A stretch of DNA of 58,527 nucleotides from Stenotrophomonas maltophilia (GTDB lineage: Bacteria; Pseudomonadota; Gammaproteobacteria; Xanthomonadales; Xanthomonadaceae). The notes beneath the pieces are model-generated. The model ran no database searches. It was not told the DNA's origin and saw nothing but the letters and a program-made list of their open reading frames with translations. Positions 1 to 7,528 of this stretch are shown here, one piece after another. The stretch spans positions 38,371 through 96,897 of the forward strand of contig NZ_RAUX01000002.1 of NCBI RefSeq assembly GCF_013464485.1, written 5' to 3'. Every line of letters starts with the position of its first letter. Position 1 is the first letter of the stretch. Position numbers and translations under genes: made by a program.

Positions 1-456
1 GGGGGCGCCGTGAACCCGTCCTTGGGGGCTTGGCCGCGGCTTGCTCGCGTGCGCTGTCCTGCGCACACGGCAAGACCGGGGTTGGGCCTCCTGCCCAACC
101 CGCCCGAGGCATGCCTCGGGCCCATGCCGCGGACACCCCTGCACAGCCCACCCGCCCGGCCACGGACAGTTTCCGTGCGCGCCAGCCACGGAATGAAGAA
201 GGAAGAGCGAAAAGCGGGTCGCGGCGCTGCGCTTGCTCGCAGCGGAGCATGGCTCCGCTCTACAGAGGATTCATCGACCGGAGAAAATTCATTTCCCGGA
301 TGAATTCATCCACGCATGGCGTGGATCTACTGGACGCGCCGGGAAACTATCAGGGGTGGGGCGGGTTGGGTTCGCGGGGGTATCCGCGCCATGGATGGCG
401 CGGCCAAGCCTCCAGGGACGGATTCACGGCGTCCCCCGCGAACCCAACCCGCCCCG
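1..456. repeat. Non-coding block of nested inverted repeats
   Basis: No credible gene is seen before the first permease stop. Bases 358-380 and 433-455 form a perfect 23-bp inverted repeat. Inside its loop is a second palindrome (384-403) with 9-bp arms around CCATGGATGG. A perfect 20-bp palindrome, GCCCGAGGCATGCCTCGGGC, sits at 102-121. Bases 1-38 resemble the reverse complement of about 401-437, so part of the element is present twice in opposite orientation. The stretch probably holds several intergenic repeat elements lying downstream of the permease gene. Confidence 0.6.
242..330. repeat. Two SMAG-type palindromes
   Basis: Two short palindromes each end in CTAC, the reverse complement of the GTAG that opens SMAG elements of S. 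maltophilia. The first (242-263) has the core GCGGAGC/GCTCCGC. The second (308-330) has the core TCCACGC/GCGTGGA. They lie about 45 bases apart and were probably inserted independently. Confidence 0.55.
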
Positions 457-527
457 CCAAGCCAGCATGCCCGCTCTTGCCGTTGCTCCGGCGGGTGCAG
501 GGCCGCAGGCCCTGCAATGCAAAAAAC

Positions 528-1955
528 TCACTTACCCCGCAGACGGCTGTGCCGGAATCCGTAGCAGAAATAGATCACGAAGCCGACGAAGGTCCACACG
601 CCCATCAGCATCCAGTTGTGCATCGTCATCGCTGACAGCAGTGCCAGGCAGCTCAGCACGCCCAGGCTGCAGACCAGCCAGGCCATCGGCATGCGGAACG
701 GGCGCGGCAGGTCCGGCTGGGTGCGGCGCAGGATCAGCACGCCGGCGCACACGGCAGCGAACGCGATCAGCGTCCCCATCGAAGTCAGCTCGCCGAGGAT
801 GTCCAGCGGGAACAGCGCCGCCAGCAGCGCGATGCCGATACCGGTGATCACCGTGTTGATGTGCGGGGTACGGTACTTCGGGTGGATCTTGGTGAACACC
901 GGCGGCAGCAGGCCGTCGCGGCCCATGATCATGAAGATGCGCGGCTGGCCGATGATCATCACCAGCACCACCGAAGACAGGCCGACCAGCGCGCCGACCT
1001 CGACCACCCAGCGCAGCCAACCCAGCTGCGGATGCGCGGCCACCGCGGTTACCACCGGCTCGTCGGTGCCCAGCAGCTGGAATGGCACCAGGCCGGTCAT
1101 CACCGCGGCCATCGCGATGTAGAGCACGGTGCAGACCACCAGTGACAGCATCATGCCGATCGGCATGTCGCGCTGCGGGTTCTTCGATTCCTGCGCCGCC
1201 ACCGACACTGCCTCGAAGCCGATGTAGGCGAAGAACACCATCGCCGCGCCGCGCAGCACGCCTTCCATGCCGTACTTGCCGGGGCCTTCGTTGGCCGGGA
1301 TGAAGGGCGTCCAGTTGCTGGTATCAACGTACTTCCAGCCGACCACGATGACCAGCAGGATCAGGCCGGTCTTCAGCACGACCATTGCCATGTTCATCGC
1401 CGAGGACTTGCTGATGCCGACGTAGCACAGCCAGGTCAGCAGCAGCACCAGTGCCGCGGCGGGCAGGTTGGCGATCGCGCCGGTGGGGCGCAGCTGTGCG
1501 TCGAGTGGGGCGTTGACCAGGGCCGCCGGTAGGTGGATGTCGAACTGGCTGAGCAGGCTGAGGAAGTAGCCGGTCCAGCTGACCGCCACCGCCGAGGCGG
1601 AGACGCCGTATTCGAGCACCAGCATCCAGCCGATGAACCAGGCCGAGAGCTCGCCGAAGGTTGCGTAGGTATAGGTGTAGGCGCTGCCCGAGACCGGCAC
1701 CATCGAGGCGAACTCGGCGTAGGCCAGCGCGCAGAAAGCGCAGCAGATGGCGGCCAGCACGAACGACAGCATGATGGCCGGGCCGGCGTGGTTGGCGGCG
1801 GCCTGGCCGGTGATGACGAAGATGCCGCCGCCGATCACTGCGCCGATGCCGAGGGCGGTCAGGCCCCAGGGGCCGAGGTGGCGGCGCAGGCTCAGGCCGT
1901 TGGCGTCTTCATGGGCGGCATGCGGATGCTTGGTGGCCCACAGTTGCTTGAACAT
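528..1955 (-). CDS. APC-family amino acid permease (copy 1)
   Basis: Inner-membrane amino acid transporter of 475 residues, the usual length for the APC superfamily (cationic amino acid transporter/YfnA-like branch). The N-terminus carries the family signature: GIGAVIGGGIFVITGQAA in the first membrane helix, followed by many hydrophobic segments to the C-terminus (about 12-13 helices). The substrate cannot be read from sequence. The start at 1955 follows a cytosolic N-tail rich in His and Asp. It lies immediately downstream of a paralogous permease on the same strand, separated by a hairpin with a T tract, so the two may be transcribed separately or with partial read-through. The pair looks like a tandem duplication. 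Confidence 0.9.
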   Translation of the reverse strand: MFKQLWATKHPHAAHEDANGLSLRRHLGPWGLTALGIGAVIGGGIFVITGQAAANHAGPAIMLSFVLAAICCAFCALAYAEFASMVPVSGSAYTYTYATFGELSAWFIGWMLVLEYGVSASAVAVSWTGYFLSLLSQFDIHLPAALVNAPLDAQLRPTGAIANLPAAALVLLLTWLCYVGISKSSAMNMAMVVLKTGLILLVIVVGWKYVDTSNWTPFIPANEGPGKYGMEGVLRGAAMVFFAYIGFEAVSVAAQESKNPQRDMPIGMMLSLVVCTVLYIAMAAVMTGLVPFQLLGTDEPVVTAVAAHPQLGWLRWVVEVGALVGLSSVVLVMIIGQPRIFMIMGRDGLLPPVFTKIHPKYRTPHINTVITGIGIALLAALFPLDILGELTSMGTLIAFAAVCAGVLILRRTQPDLPRPFRMPMAWLVCSLGVLSCLALLSAMTMHNWMLMGVWTFVGFVIYFCYGFRHSRLRGK

Positions 1956-1996
1956 GTGTGGTGGTCTTGTCGAAGCGCGCCATGACCGGCGCGCGG

Positions 1997-2030
1997 GGAA
2001 AACGGACGGGCCGGCGCGAGGCCGGCCCGT
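1997..2030 (-). terminator. Rho-independent terminator between the two permeases
   Basis: Read on the minus strand, just after the upstream permease stop, ACGGGCCGGC and GCCGGCCCGT (2021-2030 and 2006-2015) form a 10-bp stem with a 5-base loop. It is followed by CCGTTTTCC. The stem is strong, the T run short. Confidence 0.6.
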
Positions 2031-2037
2031 AGGCGGA

Positions 2038-3513
2038 TCAGGGCGACTTGGCCAGCTTGCTGTTGCGGATGCCGTAGCCCAGGTAGATCAGCAGGCCGAG
2101 CAGCGTCCAGCCAACGAACAGGTGCCAGTGCACCACGAACGCCTGCCAGAACAGGAACAGGCAGGTGGCCGCGCCCAGCGGGCAGATGATCCACACCATC
2201 GGCACGCGGAACGGGCGATGGATTTCCGGTTTGGAATAGCGCAGCACCAGCACGCCGATGCAGACCGTGGCGAAGGCCAGCAGGGTGCCCATCGACACCA
2301 GTTCACCCAGCACGTTCAGCGGCACCAGGCCAGCCAGCGCGGCGGCGATCACGCCGACCACGATCGTGGCCACATACGGGGTGCGGAAGCGGGTGTGGAC
2401 CTTGCCGAAGAACTTCGGCAGCAGGCCGTCGCGGGAGATCGTGTACGCGATGCGGGTCTGGCCCATCATCATCACCAGCACCACCGAGGACAGGCCGGCG
2501 ATGGCACCGATCTCCACGAACGTCTTCAGCCAGGACAGGGTCGGGTAGGGCTCCAGCGCGGTGGCCACCGGCTTGTCGGTGCCCAGCAGGTGGTACGGCA
2601 TCATACCGGTCAGCACCGCACAGACGATGATGTAGACGATGGTGCACACGGCCAGCGAGCCGAGCAGGCCGATCGGCATGTTGCGCTGCGGGTCCTTGGT
2701 TTCACCGGCGGCGGTGGAGACCGCATCGAAGCCGATGTAGGCGAAGAACACGATGGTGGCCGCGCGGAACACGCCACTCCAGCCGAACTCACCCGGCACG
2801 CCGGTGTTTTCCGGGATGAACGGCTGCCAGTTGGTGGGGTCGATGTGGGCCGCGCCGATGCCGATGAACAGGCAGATGACAGTGACCTTGATCGCCACGA
2901 TGATCGCATTGACGAAGGCCGACTGGGTCACGCCCACATACAGCAGGCCGGACACCGCCGCCACGATCAGCACCGCCGGCAGGTTGAACAGCTTGCCGGA
3001 GGAGACGAACTCGCTGCCGGTCCAGGCGATGGGCGCTGCGCTGAGCAGGTCCGGGAACGGCATGTGCAGCGTGGTGGTGATGAAGCTGATCAGGTACGCC
3101 GACCAGCCCACCGCGACCGAGGCCGAGGCGAACAGGTACTCCAGCACCAGGCACCAGCCGATGAACCAGGCCATGCCTTCGCCGAGGGTGGCGTAGGAGT
3201 ACGAATAGGCGCTGCCGGAGACCGGCATCATTGCCGCGAACTCGGCGTAGCACAGGCCCGCCAAGGCGCAAGCGAAGCCGGCAATCACGAACGACAGCAT
3301 GACAGCCGGGCCGGCATGGTTGGCCGCGGCCTGGCCGGTCAGCACGAAGATACCAGCGCCGATCACCGCACCCACGCCAAGCAGGATGAGGTGTTTAGCC
3401 GTGAGGGTCCGTTTCAACGTGGCTTCGCCGTCCAGGCTGCCTTCGATGGGTTCGCCGGCATCGACGTGCCCGGCCGGCTGGACCGGCTTGACCCTCAACA
3501 GAGCTTTCAGCAT
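2038..3513 (-). CDS. APC-family amino acid permease (copy 2)
   Basis: Second amino acid permease, 491 residues from the ATG at 3513. An in-frame upstream start at 3693 would add 60 residues with no transporter similarity and overlap the divergent NUDIX gene, so it is rejected. It keeps the APC opening motif (GVGAVIGAGIFVLTGQAA) and about a dozen hydrophobic segments. It is clearly paralogous to the next gene: the helix after TGQAAANHAGPA is nearly identical in both. It is the first gene of the pair, and its promoter should lie in 3514-3690, shared with the divergent NUDIX gene. Substrate unknown. Confidence 0.9.
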   Translation of the reverse strand: MLKALLRVKPVQPAGHVDAGEPIEGSLDGEATLKRTLTAKHLILLGVGAVIGAGIFVLTGQAAANHAGPAVMLSFVIAGFACALAGLCYAEFAAMMPVSGSAYSYSYATLGEGMAWFIGWCLVLEYLFASASVAVGWSAYLISFITTTLHMPFPDLLSAAPIAWTGSEFVSSGKLFNLPAVLIVAAVSGLLYVGVTQSAFVNAIIVAIKVTVICLFIGIGAAHIDPTNWQPFIPENTGVPGEFGWSGVFRAATIVFFAYIGFDAVSTAAGETKDPQRNMPIGLLGSLAVCTIVYIIVCAVLTGMMPYHLLGTDKPVATALEPYPTLSWLKTFVEIGAIAGLSSVVLVMMMGQTRIAYTISRDGLLPKFFGKVHTRFRTPYVATIVVGVIAAALAGLVPLNVLGELVSMGTLLAFATVCIGVLVLRYSKPEIHRPFRVPMVWIICPLGAATCLFLFWQAFVVHWHLFVGWTLLGLLIYLGYGIRNSKLAKSP

Positions 3514-3691
3514 GCAGTACTTCCTAGTGATCGGATTTGGGTGGGCCGCCGATACGTTGCCGGCAACCTTGAATGGTGAAGGCCGCGCGAACGGCCCGCT
3601 GTACCTTAGCCAAAGCTGAAGCCAACGCACAAGCGCAATCGCAACAATGAACGGCGATAATGAGCAGTCATGTTCCCGTTCCCGCCCATTC

Positions 3692-4261
3692 ATGAGCCAG
3701 ACCGCCGAAACCCTTGCCGTGCTTGACGATCGCCTGCGTCAGCTGTTGCACGACTATGCCCGCCGCGAGCCGGCCCGCGACGCGCTGGCTGCCGAATTCA
3801 GCACATTGCTGGACGATCCGGAAGATCCGTTCCGGCGCGAACGGCTGGCCGGCCACTTCACTGCCAGCTGCTGGCTGGTCAGTGCCGACGGCCAGCGCCT
3901 GCTGCTGACCCACCACCGCAAGCTGCAACGCTGGCTGCAGCTGGGCGGCCACGCCGACGGCGACCGCGATCTGGCCCAGGTCGCGCTGAAGGAGGCCGAG
4001 GAGGAGTCCGGCCTGAGCGGCCTGGTGCTGGAAGACCCTGCCATCTTCGATCTGGACAAGCATTGGATTCCGGAACGCAAGGACGTGCCGGGACACTGGC
4101 ACTACGACGTGCGTTTCGTGATCCGCGCGCTCGGTGGCGAGGCCTTCGTCCTCAGCGAGGAGTCGCTGGAGCTGGCCTGGCGGCCGGTGGCCGAGGTCGC
4201 CGCAGACCCGGAATCGGACGAGTCCATGCAGCGCATGGCGCGCCGGTGGTTGGCGCGCTAG
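3692..4261 (+). CDS. NUDIX hydrolase
   Basis: Predicted cytosolic NUDIX hydrolase of 189 residues acting on a nucleoside diphosphate linked to another moiety. The NUDIX box is visible as GHADGDRDLAQVAL followed by KEAEEESGL. The consensus G-x5-E-x7-REUxEExGU is met except that the first Glu is Arg and the RE pair is KE; the two Glu that bind metal (EE of EEES) are kept. The preceding strand LLLTHHRKLQRWLQLGG is typical of NUDIX proteins. The start at 3692 is preferred over an in-frame ATG at 3647, which adds a non-conserved Ser/Arg tail. It is divergent from the permease pair. Substrate unknown. Confidence 0.82.
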   Translation: MSQTAETLAVLDDRLRQLLHDYARREPARDALAAEFSTLLDDPEDPFRRERLAGHFTASCWLVSADGQRLLLTHHRKLQRWLQLGGHADGDRDLAQVALKEAEEESGLSGLVLEDPAIFDLDKHWIPERKDVPGHWHYDVRFVIRALGGEAFVLSEESLELAWRPVAEVAADPESDESMQRMARRWLAR

Positions 4262-4267
4262 CAACCT

Positions 4268-4334
4268 GTAGAGCCGAGCCGATGCTCGGCTCAGTGTGGG
4301 CCGGAACCGCAGCCGAGCATGGGCTCGGCTCTAC
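4268..4334. repeat. SMAG repeat pair
   Basis: Two facing palindromes bounded by GTAG at 4268 and CTAC at 4331-4334, with cores GAGCCGAGC...GCTCGGCTC. This is the dimeric SMAG arrangement. It lies between the convergent NUDIX and serA genes and can fold into a long hairpin in either transcript. Confidence 0.75.
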
Positions 4335-4355
4335 AAGTGAATGGCGGGATCCGCG

Positions 4356-5597
4356 TCAATACAGAATGCGCGTACGCAACGTCCCCGGGATCGCGGCCAG
4401 TTCGTCGCGGACGGCCGCGGCCTGTTCTTCGCTGGCGGTGATGTCGATCACCACGTAACCCACCTTCGGGTCGGTGCGCAGGAACTGGCCGTCGATGTTG
4501 ACGTTGTGCCGCGAGAAGATCTCGTTCACCTTGGACAGCACGCCCGGCACGTTCTGGTGGATGTGCAGCAGGCGCAGGCTGTCGGCGTGCTCGGGCAGGG
4601 TCACTTCGGGGAAGTTGACCGCCGACAGGGTGCTGCCGTTGTCGCTGTAGCGCACCAGCTTGGCCGCCACTTCCACGCCAATGTTGTCCTGCGCCTCCAG
4701 CGTGCTGCCGCCCACGTGTGGGGTCAGGATCACGTTGTCGTGGCGGGTCAGCGGTGATTCGAAGATATCGCCGTTGCCCTTGGGCTCGACCGGGAACACG
4801 TCAAGCGCCGCGCCGCCAATGTGGCCGCTGGCCAGCGCGGCATCCAGCGCGTCGATGTCGACCACGGTGCCGCGTGCGGCGTTGATCACGTGTGCGCCTT
4901 TGCGCATCCTGGCCAGCTCGGTGCTGCCGATCATCCACTGCGTGGATGCGGTTTCTGGCACGTGCAGGGTGATGATGTCGGCGCGTGCCAGCAGGTCATC
5001 CAGGCTGGCGGCGGCGCGGGCATTGCCCAGCGCCAGCTTGGTTTCCACGTCGTGGAAGATCACCTGCATGCCCAGCGATTCGGCCAGCACGCCCACTTGG
5101 GTGCCGATATGGCCGTAGCCGATGATGCCCAGGGTCTTGCCGCGCACCTCGTGGCTGCCGCTGGCCGACTTCGACCACCCGCCGCGATGGCATTCGGCGT
5201 TCTTCTGCGGAATGCCGCGGGTCAGCATGATCGCCTCGGCGATCACCAGCTCGGCCACGCTGCGGGTGTTGGAATAGGGCGCGTTGAACACCGGGATGCC
5301 GGCCAGCTCGGCCGCGTCCAGGTCCACCTGGTTGGTGCCAATGCAGAAACAACCCACCGCGATCAGGCGCTTGGCCTCGGCCAGCACCTCGGCGCTGAGC
5401 TGGGTGCGCGAGCGGATGCCGACGATGTGAGCTTCGGCGATGCGGGCCTTCAGTTCGTCCTCGGGCAGCGCCTTGGTGTGTGCCTCGATCTGGCTGTAGC
5501 CGGCGGCGCTGAACACCTCCACGGCGGTCTGGCTGACCCCCTCCAGCAACAGCACGCGGATATCCTGCTTCGGGAACGAGGTCTTCTTCGGCGACAT
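4356..5597 (-). CDS. serA: D-3-phosphoglycerate dehydrogenase
   Basis: First enzyme of serine synthesis: oxidises 3-phosphoglycerate to 3-phosphohydroxypyruvate with NAD. 413 residues from ATG 5597 (E. coli SerA is 410). The Rossmann motif GYGHIG is at about 160-165. The catalytic triad of the family is visible: Arg242 (NAARGTVVD), Glu271 (FPVEPKG) and His294 (LTPHVGGST). A C-terminal ACT domain of about 70 residues carries HQNVPGVLSKVNEI, the usual site of serine feedback inhibition. A longer in-frame start at 5753 would run through the intergenic region and is rejected. It is divergent from a D-2-hydroxyglutarate dehydrogenase, which fits the known side reaction in which SerA reduces 2-oxoglutarate to D-2-hydroxyglutarate. 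Confidence 0.95.
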   Translation of the reverse strand: MSPKKTSFPKQDIRVLLLEGVSQTAVEVFSAAGYSQIEAHTKALPEDELKARIAEAHIVGIRSRTQLSAEVLAEAKRLIAVGCFCIGTNQVDLDAAELAGIPVFNAPYSNTRSVAELVIAEAIMLTRGIPQKNAECHRGGWSKSASGSHEVRGKTLGIIGYGHIGTQVGVLAESLGMQVIFHDVETKLALGNARAAASLDDLLARADIITLHVPETASTQWMIGSTELARMRKGAHVINAARGTVVDIDALDAALASGHIGGAALDVFPVEPKGNGDIFESPLTRHDNVILTPHVGGSTLEAQDNIGVEVAAKLVRYSDNGSTLSAVNFPEVTLPEHADSLRLLHIHQNVPGVLSKVNEIFSRHNVNIDGQFLRTDPKVGYVVIDITASEEQAAAVRDELAAIPGTLRTRILY

Positions 5598-5767
5598 GGG
5601 GCAACACGGCCAGTGGGACAGGGGCCAACCACTATGCCAGATCGCACCGCGCCATGGTGCAGTGCGCAATTGGTTACATCCGTAGCTATCTGCCTGCCTG
5701 CGGGGCTGGACGCTGGCGCGTGCCGCTGGCACGCTTGCCCGCTCTTCACGCACCGCGCTGGACTGTC

Positions 5768-7156
5768 ATGACCGATTCCCGCATCGCCTCACTGCAGCAG
5801 GCCTGTCCCGGCCTGAAGCTGAAGACCGACCCGGCCGACCTGGAACACTACGGGCGCGACTGGACCCGGCGCTGGACGCCGGCGCCGCTGGCGATCGCAC
5901 TGCCGGCCACGGTCGAGGAAGTCCAGGCGGTGATGCGCTGGAGTGCCGCCGAGGGCGTGGCAGTGGTGCCGTCCGGTGGCCGAACCGGTCTGTCCGGTGG
6001 CGCGGTGGCGGCCAACGGCGAGTTGGTGCTCAGCCTGGAACGGATGAACAAAGCGCTTGCCTACGATGCGGTCGATCGCACGCTGGTGGTGCAGGCCGGC
6101 ATGCCGCTGGAAGCCCTGCACAACGCTGCACTGGAGCACGGCCTGATCTACCCGGTGGACTTCGCCGCGCGCGGTTCCTGCTCGATCGGCGGCAACGTCG
6201 CCACCAACGCCGGTGGGATCCGCGTGATCCGTTACGGCAACACCCGCGAGTGGATCGCCGGCCTGAAGGTGATCACCGCCAACGGCGAGCTGCTGGAGCT
6301 CAACAAGGGCCTTATCAAGAACTCCAGCGGTTACGACTTCCGCCAGCTGCTGATCGGCTCGGAAGGCACGCTGGGCGTGATCGTCGAGGCGACGGTGAAG
6401 CTGACCGACCCGCCGCCGGCCAGTAACGTGATGCTGCTGGCAGTGCCCAGTTTTGAAGTGCTGATGCAGGTCTTTGCCGCTTTCCGTGCACGCCTGCAGC
6501 TGCAGGCCTTCGAATTCTTCACCGACCGCGCGCTGGAGCATGTGCTGGCCCACGGCGCGCAGGCGCCCTTCGATGAGGTGCACCCGTATTACGTGGTGAC
6601 CGAATTCGCCGCCAATGACGAGGCGCAGGAAGCGGCGGCTATGGCGGCCTTCGAAGACTGCATGGGCAATGGCTGGGTCAGCGATGGCGTGATCAGTGCC
6701 AGCGACGCCCAGGCGGCCCAGCTGTGGCGCCTGCGCGAAGGCATCACCGAATCGCTGGCGCGCTACACGCCCTACAAGAACGACGTCTCGGTGCGGATCT
6801 CGGCGATGCCGGCGTTCCTGGCCGAGACCCAAGCGCTGATCGGCGAAGCCTACCCGCACTTCGACGTGGTCTGGTTCGGTCATATCGGTGACGGCAACCT
6901 GCACATCAACGTGCTCAAGCCCGACGGCACCAGCGACGCCGATTTCGTGTCGCAGTGCGAACACGTGACCAAGCTGCTGGCCCAGGTGCTGGCCCGCTTC
7001 GACGGCAGCATCTCGGCCGAACACGGCATCGGCCTGGTCAAGAAGGGCTACCTGGACAGTACCCGTGGCCCGGCCGAGATCGCCCTGATGAAGGCGGTCA
7101 AACACGCGTTCGATCCCCAAGCGCGGCTGAATCCCGGCAAGCTGTTCGACGTTTGA
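5768..7156 (+). CDS. D-2-hydroxyglutarate dehydrogenase-like FAD oxidoreductase
   Basis: FAD-linked 2-hydroxyacid dehydrogenase of the GlcD/D-lactate dehydrogenase family, 462 residues from ATG 5768. The N-terminal FAD_binding_4 domain carries PSGGRTGLSGGAV and RGSCSIGGNVATNAGG. The C-terminal FAD-oxidase domain carries the metal-ligand motif GHIGDGNLHINV and SAEHGIGLVKKGYL near the end. Members oxidise D-2-hydroxyglutarate, glycolate or D-lactate. The divergent position next to serA favours D-2-hydroxyglutarate: SerA makes it as a by-product and this enzyme returns it to 2-oxoglutarate, pulling the unfavourable SerA reaction forward. That role is inferred from context and from the pair described in Pseudomonas. 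Confidence 0.85.
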   Translation: MTDSRIASLQQACPGLKLKTDPADLEHYGRDWTRRWTPAPLAIALPATVEEVQAVMRWSAAEGVAVVPSGGRTGLSGGAVAANGELVLSLERMNKALAYDAVDRTLVVQAGMPLEALHNAALEHGLIYPVDFAARGSCSIGGNVATNAGGIRVIRYGNTREWIAGLKVITANGELLELNKGLIKNSSGYDFRQLLIGSEGTLGVIVEATVKLTDPPPASNVMLLAVPSFEVLMQVFAAFRARLQLQAFEFFTDRALEHVLAHGAQAPFDEVHPYYVVTEFAANDEAQEAAAMAAFEDCMGNGWVSDGVISASDAQAAQLWRLREGITESLARYTPYKNDVSVRISAMPAFLAETQALIGEAYPHFDVVWFGHIGDGNLHINVLKPDGTSDADFVSQCEHVTKLLAQVLARFDGSISAEHGIGLVKKGYLDSTRGPAEIALMKAVKHAFDPQARLNPGKLFDV

Positions 7157-7218
7157 ACCGGGCAAATCCTTCACGTACCCGTTACGCTCCACGCACCTTC
7201 ACAACCGGCTTCGCATCG

Positions 7219-7518
7219 ATGACCCGTCCGCTTCTGCTGCTCGCCCTGCTGTCCCTCCCGCTGGCCGGCTTCGCTTCCAGCTTTGCCGGCACCTCGGCCG
7301 GTTCCGCCACGGGTGCGTCTTCCGGTTCCTCGGGCAGCAGCTCGGGTGATGACAAGGTGGTGCTTGCCGCACGCGATGATGCTGCCGCATTCGTTGCCAG
7401 CGACGGCCAGATCCGTGGCGCGCGCCTGCAGGCCGCGCTGGTCCACCTGCGCGAGCAGAGCACTGCCGCACAGCAGCAGGGCGATCTGGAACTGGCCCGC
7501 GCGCTGCTGGCGCGTTGA
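7219..7518 (+). CDS. DUF2388 (TIGR02448) family exported protein
   Basis: Small exported protein of 99 residues starting at ATG 7219. A signal peptide (hydrophobic 4-15, cleavage near GFASS) is followed by a Ser/Thr/Gly-rich stretch. The conserved block DDKVVLAARDDAAAFVASDG then RGARLQAAL is the hallmark of the DUF2388/TIGR02448 family found in pseudomonads and xanthomonads. No biochemical role is known to me. It begins 62 bases after the dehydrogenase stop. A SMAG repeat lies just downstream. Confidence 0.8.
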   Translation: MTRPLLLLALLSLPLAGFASSFAGTSAGSATGASSGSSGSSSGDDKVVLAARDDAAAFVASDGQIRGARLQAALVHLREQSTAAQQQGDLELARALLAR

Positions 7519-7528
7519 TCCAGGCAGC

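Noticed and set aside
497-515. Hairpin GCAGGGCC/GGCCCTGC near the end of the first permease
   Set aside because: The T run lies before the stem when read on the coding strand, so it does not fit a rho-independent terminator for that gene.
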